Source: Chamaecrista fasciculata (Eukaryota > Streptophyta > Magnoliopsida > Fabales > Fabaceae). From it: a stretch of 64,000 nucleotides of DNA. The notes beneath the pieces are model-generated. The model was given only the letters and a program-made list of their open reading frames with translations. It had not been told where the DNA came from and searched no databases. Positions 36,108 to 45,889 of the stretch are shown here, one piece after another; the first letter of the stretch is position 1, and each line of letters opens with the position of its first letter. The position numbers and the translations under genes were made by a program. The DNA is taken from the NCBI GenBank assembly GCA_003254925.1, contig QANZ01023999.1, positions 125,008 through 189,007 on the forward strand, written 5' to 3'.

Positions 36108-36615
36108 AGATTAAAATACACTTTTGATCCCTTATCTTTGGGGTTATTTCTGTTTTTTGGTCCAATTTCTTCAATGTTTCGTTTTATTTTTGTTTTAAAC
36201 TCATTTTAAAGTCTAATTTGACATCACATGTTAATAGTTCTAACGAAGTAGAAAAAGAAGTTGTTAAGAATAATTCGTATCTCTTAAGTCATCGCATTTA
36301 GATTTAAAATGAGAAAGATATGATTAACTTTGCTCGTTCAACTGTAAAACAAGTCGTTCACTTTTGGAGTCCAATTTAATTTTTTTTACTAACAGTCTCA
36401 ATGGGATAGAGAATAAACTCATAAAAAACTATAAAGAGGTTTTGAACTCATTATATTCAAATTTGAAACGAAAGAAATATGACTATATTTAGTCGTTGAG
36501 ACCAAAATATGTAACTTGTGAAAAATTTGCAAGATCAACATTGCAAAAGTAACAGATAAATAGTTGAATTGCAACTTATACAAAAAATAAATGACCAAAA
36601 ATATACTTTAAGTTC
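36108..36615. mobile_element. Foldback MITE
   Basis: GATTAAAATACACTTTTGATCC on the left is mirrored by ACCAAAAATATACTTTAAGTTC on the right, with a diverged 'atttgagatttgaaatgag'-type interior shared with the elements at 27.9-28.4 and 44.3-44.9 kb. No ORF. Confidence 0.5.
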
Positions 36616-36883
36616 AGAAAAAAGATACAAGAACTTAATTCAAAACCAAATCTCAACATTAACGTGAGATTGATTCAAATGATAAGCGACTTGATATTGT
36701 TTTAAGATTTTGAATTTGAGATTTTATAAACATAGTTATCCCTGTTATAAGACTCTCTTACTATAACCAAATATAAAACACGAATTGAGTCTGAATTAAT
36801 TGTGACAATGCCTGTGACAATGCCTCAAAGATCAGGGGAGAAAAAAAAAATCACTAGTTGTGTCTTTAACATATTCATGTATT

Positions 36884-37190
36884 GGCCAAAGTCTTATTTT
36901 GGTCCCTCTGTTATGCTCATTGTTTCAAATAGGTCTCTCAGTTATTTTTCGTTCCATATTGGTCCCTCATTTATCCAAAACTTGTCATAGTTGGTCCCTC
37001 TAACGTTTTCCATCCATTTTTCTGTTAAAAAAAAGGAAAAATAAGCTTTCACCCCAAAAGTTTAATTTTTTTATATTAAGGTCCTTTTTTTTTTATAATA
37101 GGATCAAAATGTAAAGAAAATAAAAATTAAGCTTTTAACTAAATTTTCCCCAAAACCCAACCCCTCTCTCTCGAACACCTCTGTCTCTCT
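36884..37190. mobile_element. Single left arm of a foldback element
   Basis: GGCCAAAGTCTTATTTTGGT and following 'ggtccctc' units match the arms seen at 42.6-43.2 kb, but no inverted right arm follows before the next identifiable sequence. A short CT-rich stretch leads into the gene fragment at 37192. Confidence 0.5.
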
Positions 37191-37191
37191 C

Positions 37192-37450
37192 TTAATGACA
37201 TACCCAATACTCTTCATCAAGCACGGCTTGTCGTGCAACAAATTGCCTAAATTCAAATCTAATGTCCCGAACTAATTCTTCATCTGATGGCTGCAAATGC
37301 AATCGGCCAAAATGGAGATGGCCTGACCTTAGAGTTTCTATTTTAGGGATAGGTCGTGTTGAATCCTGCATTGACACTCGTTCCTTGTCAAAATTCACTG
37401 TAGGGTTGAATTGTGACACTAGTTCCTTGTCAAAACACAGGGCTAATTAA
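37192..37450 (-). pseudogene. Captured gene fragment, possibly plastid GNAT acetyltransferase
   Basis: An open minus-strand frame of 75 codons contains ETLRSGHLHFGRLHLQPSDE and FEFRQFVARQAVLDEEYW. It resembles the region before the catalytic domain of plant plastid GNAT-family proteins, as I remember them. Right after the tryptophan codon comes GTATGTCATT, a splice-donor sequence, then stops. This looks like one internal exon copied with the start of its intron. There is no start, acetyl-CoA-binding domain or other exon nearby. The family assignment is tentative; the exon-edge feature is plain. Confidence 0.45.
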
Positions 37451-37574
37451 CTATGGTGCAAAAGAAAACAAAGGGTTAAACTTAAATCCAATAAAATTAC
37501 GATGCGTTTGTGGTTTCTAGAAAGAGCGACACTCCGGCCGCATCTTCGTCGGCATCAACAGAGAGAGAGAGTAT

Positions 37575-37662
37575 GTGTCGTGTCGGTGTCGGATATTGAC
37601 ACGTGTCCGATACGGCGACACGCCCTCAAAATGAAGTGTTCATGCTTCTTAGACAGTTGCGG
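37575..37662. mobile_element. Lone end of the 'gacacg' MITE family
   Basis: Contains TGTGTCGTGTCGGTGTCGG, GACACGTGTCCGATACGGCG and TTCATGCTTCTTAGA, matching the right end of the element at 35226-35568. No partner end was found, so it is truncated. Confidence 0.6.
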
Positions 37663-37960
37663 ATAACTAAATATAAGTGAGACAACTTATTCTGAGATAA
37701 AATTCCATGCTTTAGTAATGTCTGTTGGCTAATGAGCTAAGTACTTGTACAAAACTTATACAAGAATTTCTCAACTAAGTTGTGCTATTACATTATTTAA
37801 AGCACTATTAAGGGGAAATACCTTTACAAGTTACAATGTTCAGAAATTTAGAGCTTGACCATAACAAGATAATGGTACTCCAATGCAGAAGAAATGTGCA
37901 CACAAGATGATGATATGAATGACAATAACTAAGCTTAAATATTTTGCAAAAATTTGTAGT

Positions 37961-38872
37961 GCTAAACTATAATGTAAGATTAGATTATCCATTCAAGATT
38001 CCATAGGAGTACAATGATATTTACAAATTAGATACTATAAGGCCACTAGCTAATTTGCTTGTCAAATAAATGGTACTCCTACCTACTCTTGAGTCCACTA
38101 CCACCCACCCAACATGTTGTTAGCCCCACCATTCAATTGACATATCACGACAAACAAAACCACGGGACAAAAAAAAAACCTGAAAGGTGCTAAACTATAA
38201 TGTAAGATTAGATTATCTATTCAAGATTCCATAGGAGTACAATGATATTTACAAATTAGATACTATAAGGCCACTAGCTAATTTGCTTGTCAAATAAATG
38301 GTACTCCTACCTACTCTTGAGTCCACTACCACCCACCCAACATGTTGTTAGCCCCACCATTCAATTGACATATCACGACAAACAAAACCACGGGACAAAA
38401 AAAAAACCTGAAAGGTGCTAAACTATAATGTAAGATTAGATTATCTATTCAAGATTCCATAGGAGTACAATGATATTTACAAATTAGATACTATAAGGCC
38501 ACTAGCTAATTTGCTTGTCAAATAAATGGTACTCCTACCTACTCTTGAGTCCACTACCACCCACCCAACATGTTGTTAGCCCCACCATTCAATTGACATA
38601 TCACGACAAACAAAACCACGGGACAAAAAAAAAACCTGAAAGGTGCTAAACTATAATGTAAGATTAGATTATCTATTCAAGATTCCATAGGAGTACAATG
38701 ATATTTACAAATTAGATACTATAAGGCCACTAGCTAATTTGCTTGTCAAATAAATGGTACTCCTACCTACTCTTGAGTCCACTACCACCCACCCAACATG
38801 TTGGTAGCCCCACCATTCAATTGACATATCACGACAAACAAAACCACGGGACAAAAAAAAAAACCTGAAAGG
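37961..38872. repeat. Tandem array, four copies of a 228-bp unit
   Basis: Units start at 37961, 38189, 38417 and 38645, a constant 228-bp spacing. They are almost identical: unit 1 has ATCCAT where others have ATCTAT, and unit 4 has TTGGTAGC for TTGTTAGC plus one extra A in the A-run. The unit begins GCTAAACTATAATGTAAGAT and ends around ACAAAAAAAAAACCTGAAAG. It encodes nothing recognisable. Near identity implies recent expansion or gene conversion, unless it is an assembly artefact. Confidence 0.95.
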
Positions 38873-38889
38873 TCGTCCCAAATAACTAT

Positions 38890-38892
<3 letters not shown>

Positions 38893-38927
<35 letters not shown>
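38893..38927. repeat. (AT)n microsatellite
   Basis: An uninterrupted AT dinucleotide run immediately after the 228-bp array. Confidence 0.95.
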
Positions 38928-38928
<1 letters not shown>

Positions 38929-39379
38929 CAAAAGTGGGAAGAAAATTCCAAAGGCTGATCAGTGGCTGCCAAACTTGCATTATTCTTGTCCAGAACTTCA
39001 TGCCAGATGGAAGATGAGATCCCATATGAATGTACTCCAAATTACAAGATAGAAAGACAATGCAGTATTCCAAATGACTTTTCAGATTTCAGGATTGCTG
39101 TATTGCTAGGTGCTGTTCAATTTAAGAACCAGTCAAGCATTTGCAAAACATCAACCTAGACTCAAACAAAGGTATGTATTGGATGAAAATCTTTATTTTC
39201 AAGATATAAGTGACATGCAATTCCACTGATCAAGCAGTCACCTTAGCAAGGTAGAGGTAATAAAAGCCAAAAACTTGGGAATGACGAGATAAGTTGAGAG
39301 AAAAGACCAGAGTTTATAAAATACGAGAAGAAAAAAAAACCTCTTTCCCTTTCTGTTCCATCATTTTATTGTAAATCTT
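38928..39379. other. 3' flank of the mitochondrial carrier gene
   Basis: Contains the likely 3' untranslated region of the minus-strand carrier (below 39380). A 65-codon plus-strand frame at 38962-39159 is unassigned and not supported as a gene. Confidence 0.4.
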
Positions 39380-40429
39380 CTATCTTGTCAGAACTTCTTG
39401 ATTCTTTGTTGAAAGCCGTTTTAAAAACTCATAGGTGGTGATCATTGTTGTTGCAGACACTGACATGGAAGCCCATCGAGGTCCCAAGCCTCTATAACAG
39501 GCTGTCCAACCGCCCTCCTTAATCAAATTCCTCACTGTCTGCATAACGGTGGGCCCTCGACGGCCATTGTCATCGCCATCCAGGACCTGAAGTCTTGTCT
39601 TGATTGTGTCCAGTGGCATGGTAATTAAGGCAGACATGCCACCAGCCATAGCTGCACTGACTCCCTGAACTGCCATTACCGTTTTTGAATCCGGCCTCAA
39701 TACATTCGCTTCCGAATCACCGCTTTCATCATCTTTCTTGCACCAGTAGCACCCAACTCCAGCCCAAACCAGCCTCTGTGCAACAGAGTATGAGGCCCAC
39801 CAAACGGCATTCGATGGTGCATAGGTCACAATTGATATCCCAAAACCCCTATACAAGCCTCTGGGACCATCTGTGTTCAAAATCTTCCTGAAAGCATCAA
39901 TCCCATTGGCATATAAATGTGCTGAAGCCTGAGGATTCTTCGAATTTCGACCTCCTTGAACCATCAACCTTTGGCTCACAACATCAATAGGGGTCCATAC
40001 AAGTTGAGCTGCCAAGGCTGCACTCACACCTGCAGCTGCATTTGCAATAGTAGCCGCAGTGGGTTCTGAAATCCCTAACCTAAGAGTGGCAGTGCCTACA
40101 TTACTCTTGGTAACCTCAAGGGCAGCCATATATACCGCTCGAGCCGGGATTGTACCCATCAAGGAAGTACCAAATCCTCTATACAATGCCCTAAAACCAT
40201 CATGCCTAATTAGTGTAAATGCAGTTTTAATGCAGGAAACTTGGGACTGAGCTACTTGCTGCCGGGTTTTCAACACAACAATAGGGTACAGAGCTCCTGA
40301 AACCCCAGAGAATAGGGCAGCACCGAGGAAGAAAAACTTCGATTTATCAAGCATATGCCATTCAATATCGGCCGGGATTTCAACTTCTTGAGTCGATTCT
40401 TCCTCGGTTTCATTCTCATTTGAGCTCAT
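39380..40429 (-). CDS. Mitochondrial carrier family protein (SLC25A44-like)
   Basis: An intronless coding region of 349 residues with three repeats of the mitochondrial carrier fold. Signature motifs are PIVVLKTR at 49, PIDVVSQR at 147 and PLDTIKTR at 272. In the first, the usual acidic residue is valine. The conserved start of transmembrane helix 1 (DKSKFFFLGAALFSGVSGAL) resembles the Arabidopsis At1g72820/At5g26200 group, related to the animal branched-chain amino acid carrier SLC25A44. The plant substrate is unproven. Residues 226-243 form an acidic loop (GCYWCKKDDESGDSEAN) between repeats 2 and 3. The frame stays open upstream to a TTG at 40492. The first ATG is at 40429 in good context (AAAATGA), so I start there. 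Inner mitochondrial membrane location is expected from the family. Confidence 0.92.
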   Translation of the reverse strand: MSSNENETEEESTQEVEIPADIEWHMLDKSKFFFLGAALFSGVSGALYPIVVLKTRQQVAQSQVSCIKTAFTLIRHDGFRALYRGFGTSLMGTIPARAVYMAALEVTKSNVGTATLRLGISEPTAATIANAAAGVSAALAAQLVWTPIDVVSQRLMVQGGRNSKNPQASAHLYANGIDAFRKILNTDGPRGLYRGFGISIVTYAPSNAVWWASYSVAQRLVWAGVGCYWCKKDDESGDSEANVLRPDSKTVMAVQGVSAAMAGGMSALITMPLDTIKTRLQVLDGDDNGRRGPTVMQTVRNLIKEGGWTACYRGLGPRWASMSVSATTMITTYEFLKRLSTKNQEVLTR

Positions 40430-41010
40430 TTTCACCACTATTGAACCCTCAAGATTCACGGTAAAGCCAGAAAACAACCCAGAATCTTTCAATTTATTCC
40501 AACCTTTATCATCTTCAACACTAACTGTACATTTACAATCTCAACGACTGAAGAAACCCCAAAATAAAAAAAAAATCTAACTGTACGAATAAACGGCAAA
40601 GAAAATAAGCATATAACATATATATATATATATATATATATATAACCGAAGCAGTGAATCAACCAAACGAAGAGATTTTTTTCCTCTTGTGAAACCAGGT
40701 TTTGGATCGAACATAAGCCACGACGAATAGATCTAGCATTTCTATGGTAAACAGACAGGGAGGGAATTACAACCGAATCATACCGGAAAACCCGTCATGC
40801 TCGCCGCCGCCGTCGCCGGCACCGGATTGTTCCAAACTCGCCGGAAAATTCTAGCCGCCGACCAACATCACAGAATCGTAAACAGTAAAAACACACATTG
40901 ATTGAGCTCAAAGAAGCTCTATACAGCCATCTAGAGAGAGAAAGAAAAGAAGGAAAGAAGAAATTAGGTTTCAGATTCCATTTGTGTAGCTAGAGAGAGA
41001 AAGAGAAAGG
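40430..41010 (-). other. Leader region of the carrier gene, probable leader intron
   Basis: On the minus strand a GC-rich stretch (40796-40860, GCCGGCGACGGCGGCGGCGA) is followed by ATGACGGGTTTTCCG and then GTATGA. The latter can be read either as a donor or as the end of a six-codon upstream ORF (stop at about 40780). An acceptor-like AATGTACAG lies near 40530. A leader intron of about 250 bp is likely; it would contain the (TA)n run at 40619-40644. Confidence 0.4.
40619..40644. repeat. (TA)n microsatellite
   Basis: A simple dinucleotide run in the presumed leader intron of the carrier gene. Confidence 0.9.
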
Positions 41011-41049
41011 GGTGACCGGAATCGGAGGTATTTGGAGGTTGTTATTACG

Positions 41050-42462
41050 GGAAAGAATTTTGATGGGAAACGAGGGAGAGACTGACACGTGTAGGTATAC
41101 GATGAGGGGTTGATTTTGTTTGTTTCGGTGAAATGGATTTTTGAAGTTGTTGGGATTAACAAGAGCTGAGGCTGATGTGGCAACCCTTATCCATTTCTGG
41201 TTAGGAGCTGTGATCTCGTGTGGAACGAACCATGCTACTTGTAAATTTGGAAATCATATTCTGCCACGTTTTGTATATTGCTAGTTCAAAGAAAAAAAAA
41301 ATAGAACTTTTTTTTTTTCTTTTGCTTCCTCAGACTATACTAACTTGATTAATTAATTCTTGAATAATATATCATTCAATTTATAAAATATCATAATCAT
41401 TAAAAAATTAGTTTTTGTCAAATTTAGTGAAAAAATAAATAAAAACTTAGTGAAAAATTATAAATTTAATACAAATTTAAGAATTAAAATGTAATTCCAA
41501 TTTAAATTTCAAGCCAAAAAAAAATTTCCATTTAAATTTATGCTTAATTTATGGATTTGAAATCACTGCTTAAATACTTAGTATTGGTCATAATTTACAA
41601 GAACATTCTATAGTCTTAGTAAAAGGGGAACTGAATTGTGTCAATGACCAAATCATTTTCTTTTTTGGCTCTACATGAGCAAATCATTGAGGATTATGAT
41701 ATTTCCAATATTTTGATCATTTAGAAATTAATTCTTAACTTAATACAAATTTTTCTCTTCTTTTTCTTGTTAGAAGAAAAACTTTATAGATGAAGAAAAT
41801 AATTTGACGGCATACAATAAAGAAATACAACAAGGTAACATTGTCAAAATGGGATTGGCCCAACGGATAAATCTATTAGTCTGCCTAAAAATAAATAGGC
41901 CGGTTAGTAAATTTAAGTTACTTTTTAAAATAGGTCAGGTCAAGTTAACCTGTTTTGTTAAAAAGAAATTATCTAATATTTTCTTAATCAATAAAATAAT
42001 AATGAATAAGAATAAATGTTATAGGAATAATTTATCAATATAAATATATTAGATGATTAAATATTAAAAAATTAAATAAAATATATAATAATATAATAAA
42101 AAATAATATTTACTTGTCATTTGAGTCACTTTTTTATTGCATTATGTAATATAATTTAAAATATATATAATTTGTATTATATACTTACATATATATATAT
42201 ATATATCAAATTATATTAATATATATTTATCCTTTTAATGACTTATGTGTGATTGTGTTTTTCCAATGACATATTTGTTAAAAGATTAACTCGTAGAATT
42301 TTAAAGGAAAAAAAAAAATTGTTTGTCTTTTCACTTTTGGTGTGGCGCCAAAAATAAGATTGTTTTTTGTTGGGACTAAACTTGTATTAAAATTTAGTCG
42401 ACCATTCATTTTTCATAAACACAGATGTATTTTCCGGACTAAATTCATACCATTTTTTTTAA
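41050..42462. other. Carrier promoter side and AT-rich intergenic DNA
   Basis: The first 200 bases are the likely promoter of the minus-strand carrier. The rest is AT-rich with poly(TA) near 42190 and no supported gene. Confidence 0.45.
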
Positions 42463-43319
42463 GGCCAAAATGCATAGACACCCCCTGAGTTTTAGGTTGA
42501 GTGCATATAATACCCCTGAATTTTCAATTTATGCAGATAGTACTCCTGAGTTTTCAATTTGTGCAGATAACACCCTTAAATGCCACATCAGTGAGGGTAT
42601 AATAGTAATTTTATAAAAAAATCTAGGTTAAAGTCTTATTTTGGTTACTCAAATTTGCTTAAAGTTTCGTTTTGGTCCCTCAAGTTTCCAAAAATTTTTA
42701 CCCTTAATCCCTCTCCAATTTCCATCTAATTTTTCTGTTAAATAAAAGAAAGGAAGATGAAGAAGATGAGGAAGAAGATGATCAATTCTTGTTGTTCTTT
42801 AATTTGAAGAAGAAGGTATTAGGATTTGAGATCCATCCAGCGGTATTGAAGGAAGAAGAAGATGAACAGAGGCGTGATTGAAGAAGAAGAATCGCTGGGT
42901 TTCTTTTTTTGGGTTAAAATTATTTTAAATCCTAATTTATTTATTTTTTTTCTTATATTTTAGTCCTATTATATAAAGAAAGGACCTTAATTAAAAAAAT
43001 AAAATTTTTAGGGAATTTAAATCAATTTTTTTTTCTTTTATTTACCAGAAAAATTAGATGGAAATTGGAGAGGGATTAAGGGTAGAAATTTTTGGAAACT
43101 TGAGGGACTAAAACGAAACTTTGAGCAAACTTGAGGGACCAAAATAAGACTTTGACCTAGATTTTTTTATAAAATTACTATTATATCCTCACTGATGTGA
43201 CACTTAAGGGTGTTATCTGCACAAATTGAAAATTTAGGGGTACTATCTGCACAAATTGAAAATTCAAAGGTGTTATATGCACCCAACCTAAAACTCAGGG
43301 GTGTCTGTGCATTTTGGCC
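42463..43319. mobile_element. Very long foldback element (857 bp)
   Basis: Left end GGCCAAAATGCATAGACACC is mirrored by GGGTGTCTGTGCATTTTGGCC at the right. The symmetry continues inward through CACATCAGTGAGGGTATAAT against the TATATCCTCACTGATGTG region. It goes on through TCTAGGTTAAAGTCTTATTT against AATAAGACTTTGACCTAGA, and through AATTTCCATCTAATTTTTCT against AGAAAAATTAGATGGAAATT. Each arm is therefore about 300 bp and the loop is GA-rich. The inner half resembles an independent element ('ttggtccctcaag' arms), so it may be one foldback inserted into another at the centre. The flanks are poly-T, so a target duplication cannot be judged. Confidence 0.8.
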
Positions 43320-43930
43320 TTTTTTTTTTTTTTAATGATGATTGGTTATATGAAAATTTATATTAATTTGAGTGTATATTGTTGTCTTTTTTTTCTCGTC
43401 CAAGTGCAGATTTTTGTTAGAGAAATATTTTATATTCACGATGGGCCTAGACCTGGGCCTGTATTTCTTGGGCCACATAAGAATGAGAGGTCAGAGGTAG
43501 TGATCATAGAAGTATTCTTTCATTTGTTCCTGTTTAGCTTGCGTCATATTAGATTACAAGTAGATCAAGTTCATCATTGAATGTATATCTTTTAGTTTTA
43601 AAAAATAAAAAAACATATTATGAATTTTATTTTATGAAATACATTGAAGACATACAGGAAAAATATATTGCAATACTTATAATATAATAAAGAGGAAACT
43701 TACTATTTGGTCTCTTTCTTTTCATTGTTTCAACTATTTTGTAAGATACATATTTACATAATTTAATAATAATATTATTATAAGATAATGAAATAAATAA
43801 TCATAAAATAGTAAAAATATATATAAAGAAATGGGTCAATATTAATTAATAGTTGAATTACAAAATAATTAATTGTTTTTTATTGGACAGTAGGCTTCAG
43901 TAGTTTAGTCCATTTTAGTCCATATTGAGC
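43320..43930. other. Intergenic, AT-rich
   Basis: A short GC-richer patch (GGGCCTAGACCTGGGCCTG, about 43443) looks like transposon debris. Nothing else was recognised. Confidence 0.4.
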
Positions 43931-43939
43931 TAAAGGCGT

Positions 43940-44240
43940 GATTCTTTTCATTGCCTTTGTTGGCAATCTATTTATGAGATAGACTCATAGACCACAATTA
44001 ATATACACAACTTTTGTCCAAAAATTCATAGGGAACTTACTTGTCAGATAGCATGCTTAGCATGCTATTGACCATTTCTATTACTGTTGTGTTTGCAAAA
44101 GTTTTCAGCCAAAGTTTTCAAACTCCATTGAAGTATTCCTTGCCATTGTTAGACACTTAGACCTGTGAATTCTACTTTCTAAATCTGTCGTGGCTTTGAA
44201 TTGTTTGATAAAAGACACAAAGTACGTGCTTCCATTTCTC
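43940..44240 (-). pseudogene. Ty1/copia integrase relic
   Basis: Minus-strand frames contain pieces of a copia integrase core: TYFVSFI, FKQFKATTDLESR, ARNTSMEFENF and EMVNSMLS, separated by frameshifts and stops. The DNA is clearly similar to 52670-53120 (shared strings such as TCCAAAAATTCATAGGGAAC and TTTTCAAACTCCATTGAAGT), so both derive from one element family or from a duplication. Confidence 0.65.
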
Positions 44241-44279
44241 ACTCTTCCTTTACTTCTCAACCATTCTACTTCTATCAAG

Positions 44280-44860
44280 TAATTTTCATTTTGGTCCTCA
44301 AACTCTCACATTTTTTTGGTTCTTTAAATATGATTTTGTTGGATTTTTGCTATTATTTATAACATGAACTACTGATACCGTTGACAAATGAGGTCAAATA
44401 GTACTCCGAAAGTTAATATTGGTGTTTTGACCAAATAATTTTCAGAGTGTTATTTGACCTCCTTTGTTAACGATCTCAATTGGATAAATAAAGAATTCTT
44501 CAAAAGTGATTATATTTGTTACTTTGATTTCTTTGCATTCGTACTTGAATTGAGAGAGAAATGACCAAATTCATGAAACAAACGGTCCATTTTTTGGCCC
44601 GATTTGACCTCGTTTGTTGATTACTCCAAGTCTCCAACTAAGCCAAAAAAAAAAAAAATTCATCAAATTTAACCCATAGCTCTGATTTAATTATATTCGA
44701 GTTTGAAATGAGAGAGATATGATCATACTCATTAGTTAGGGACCAATGATGAAACTTAGGAAGCATTAAGGGCCAAAACAAAGCAAAAAAAAAATAACAT
44801 TAGGGACCAAAACAGAACTTTGGGCAAACATTAAGGACCAAAATAGATATTTGATCCTTT
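44280..44860. mobile_element. Foldback MITE
   Basis: ATTTTCATTTTGGTCCTCAAACT on the left is mirrored by the ACATTAAGGACCAAAATAGAT region on the right, with shared interior units (TGACCTCGTTTGTTGA and inverse). It ends just upstream of the presumed leader exon of the truncated PGG gene. Confidence 0.55.
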
Positions 44861-44879
44861 CTCTTTGATCTCTCATCTC

Positions 44880-45002
44880 TCTCCTTCATTTCACATACAT
44901 TCACATCTACCTCTTCAAATAGTCTCCCAAGCTTCTTTCACAATCATCTCTGCTGTCGACTTTTGCTGCAACCACTCAAATTAAAGTAGATCAGATAATA
45001 AG
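44880..45002 (+). other. Possible untranslated leader exon of the truncated PGG gene
   Basis: A pyrimidine-rich stretch ending ATAATAAG|GTAAGC has the look of a leader exon with a strong donor. The next good acceptor before the PGG start is at 50640 (GGATACACAG). If both are used, the intron contains the whole copia element. Inference only. Confidence 0.35.
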
Positions 45003-45577
45003 GTAAGCTTCTGCCCATGATATAATCATTCATATGTTTGTTTCAATCTGATTAATAATTTCCAATTGCTCATGACTTACATGAAACAACTTCAATTCCT
45101 TAATAATCATGTATTATGTATATATGTATAGGAAAACATATATATATATAGTCATATATATACACAAATTAAAGACAATATAATACTGATTCAAATGAAA
45201 ACCAGGTCCTTGTTTGCTTTTTCAATACTTTGTAATATATAATAATAAATAGAGTTTTGTTTCTTTTCTTTAGTTCTGTCTTTATGTTTCTGCAGTTTAT
45301 GTATCTGTAGCTTTTTTTTGCTTTTGTGTACCTGCAGCTTCTCTCATTTGTAAGTTTTATTTGGTGTTTGTATGAACTCTTGCTTTTATGAAATTACCCA
45401 GTTTACCAAAAAAGTGAAAGAGTTTGATAATTTTGTTGAAGTTCCGTTGGCTCACACAAATCTCAGATCAGTTCACATTGCTCATTATTCTATCTCTATA
45501 AATAGGTCCCCTAGTACTCATTGAATCTTAATTTTTTTTCTTTACTTCCTTTTTCTTAACATTTCATATTTGTACAT

Positions 45578-45792
45578 TGTACAGATTGTAATTTCGTGTA
45601 ATTAGTGTGTAGTTAGTTAGGCTTACTATTATTAGTAGGTGTTTAGTTAGTCAGGTAGTATAGCTGTCCAAATTGGTTACAATTAGTTACAATGAGCTGG
45701 TAGAATATGCTAGAACTTCCACGTGGCAGCAGGTGTATATATTCACATTCTTTACACTGAATTCAATGAGCGAATTATTCATACTTTGTGCA
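45578..45792 (+). repeat. 5' LTR of the Ty1/copia element
   Basis: 215 bp, beginning TGTACAGATTG and ending TTTGTGCA (TG...CA). It differs from the 3' LTR at only two positions. Outside it lies TACAT, against TACTT after the 3' LTR, a 4-of-5 match for the target duplication. Confidence 0.95.
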
Positions 45793-45805
45793 TGGTATCA
45801 GCGCC
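45793..45805 (+). other. Primer binding site of the copia element
   Basis: TGGTATCAGCGCC follows the 5' LTR without a gap and is complementary to the 3' end of initiator methionine tRNA, with one change from the common TGGTATCAGAGC. Confidence 0.85.
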
Positions 45806-45889
45806 GCAATCGATCCTTTTTGCAATTCGTTCCTTTCTTTCATCTGTTTTCTCTACCTCTGTACCTATCTCCTTGCTTTCTTCTTCGCT

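Noticed and set aside
37961..38872. Possible CRISPR array
   Set aside because: Units are 228 bp, directly adjoining and nearly identical, without short repeats and unique spacers; the genome is a plant nucleus.
38705..39073. A 122-codon minus-strand frame across the last 228-bp unit and the AT run
   Set aside because: It includes translated (AT)n sequence (alternating I/Y) and tandem repeat; no homology.
40430..40492. N-terminal extension of the carrier CDS by 21 codons
   Set aside because: The extended frame begins with TTG, not ATG; the first ATG is at 40429 in good context and gives the family-like N-terminus.
45788..45889. N-terminal extension of copia Gag-Pol into the LTR and primer site
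   Set aside because: The extension begins with GTG and translates the primer binding site; the ATG at 45890 is the plausible start.
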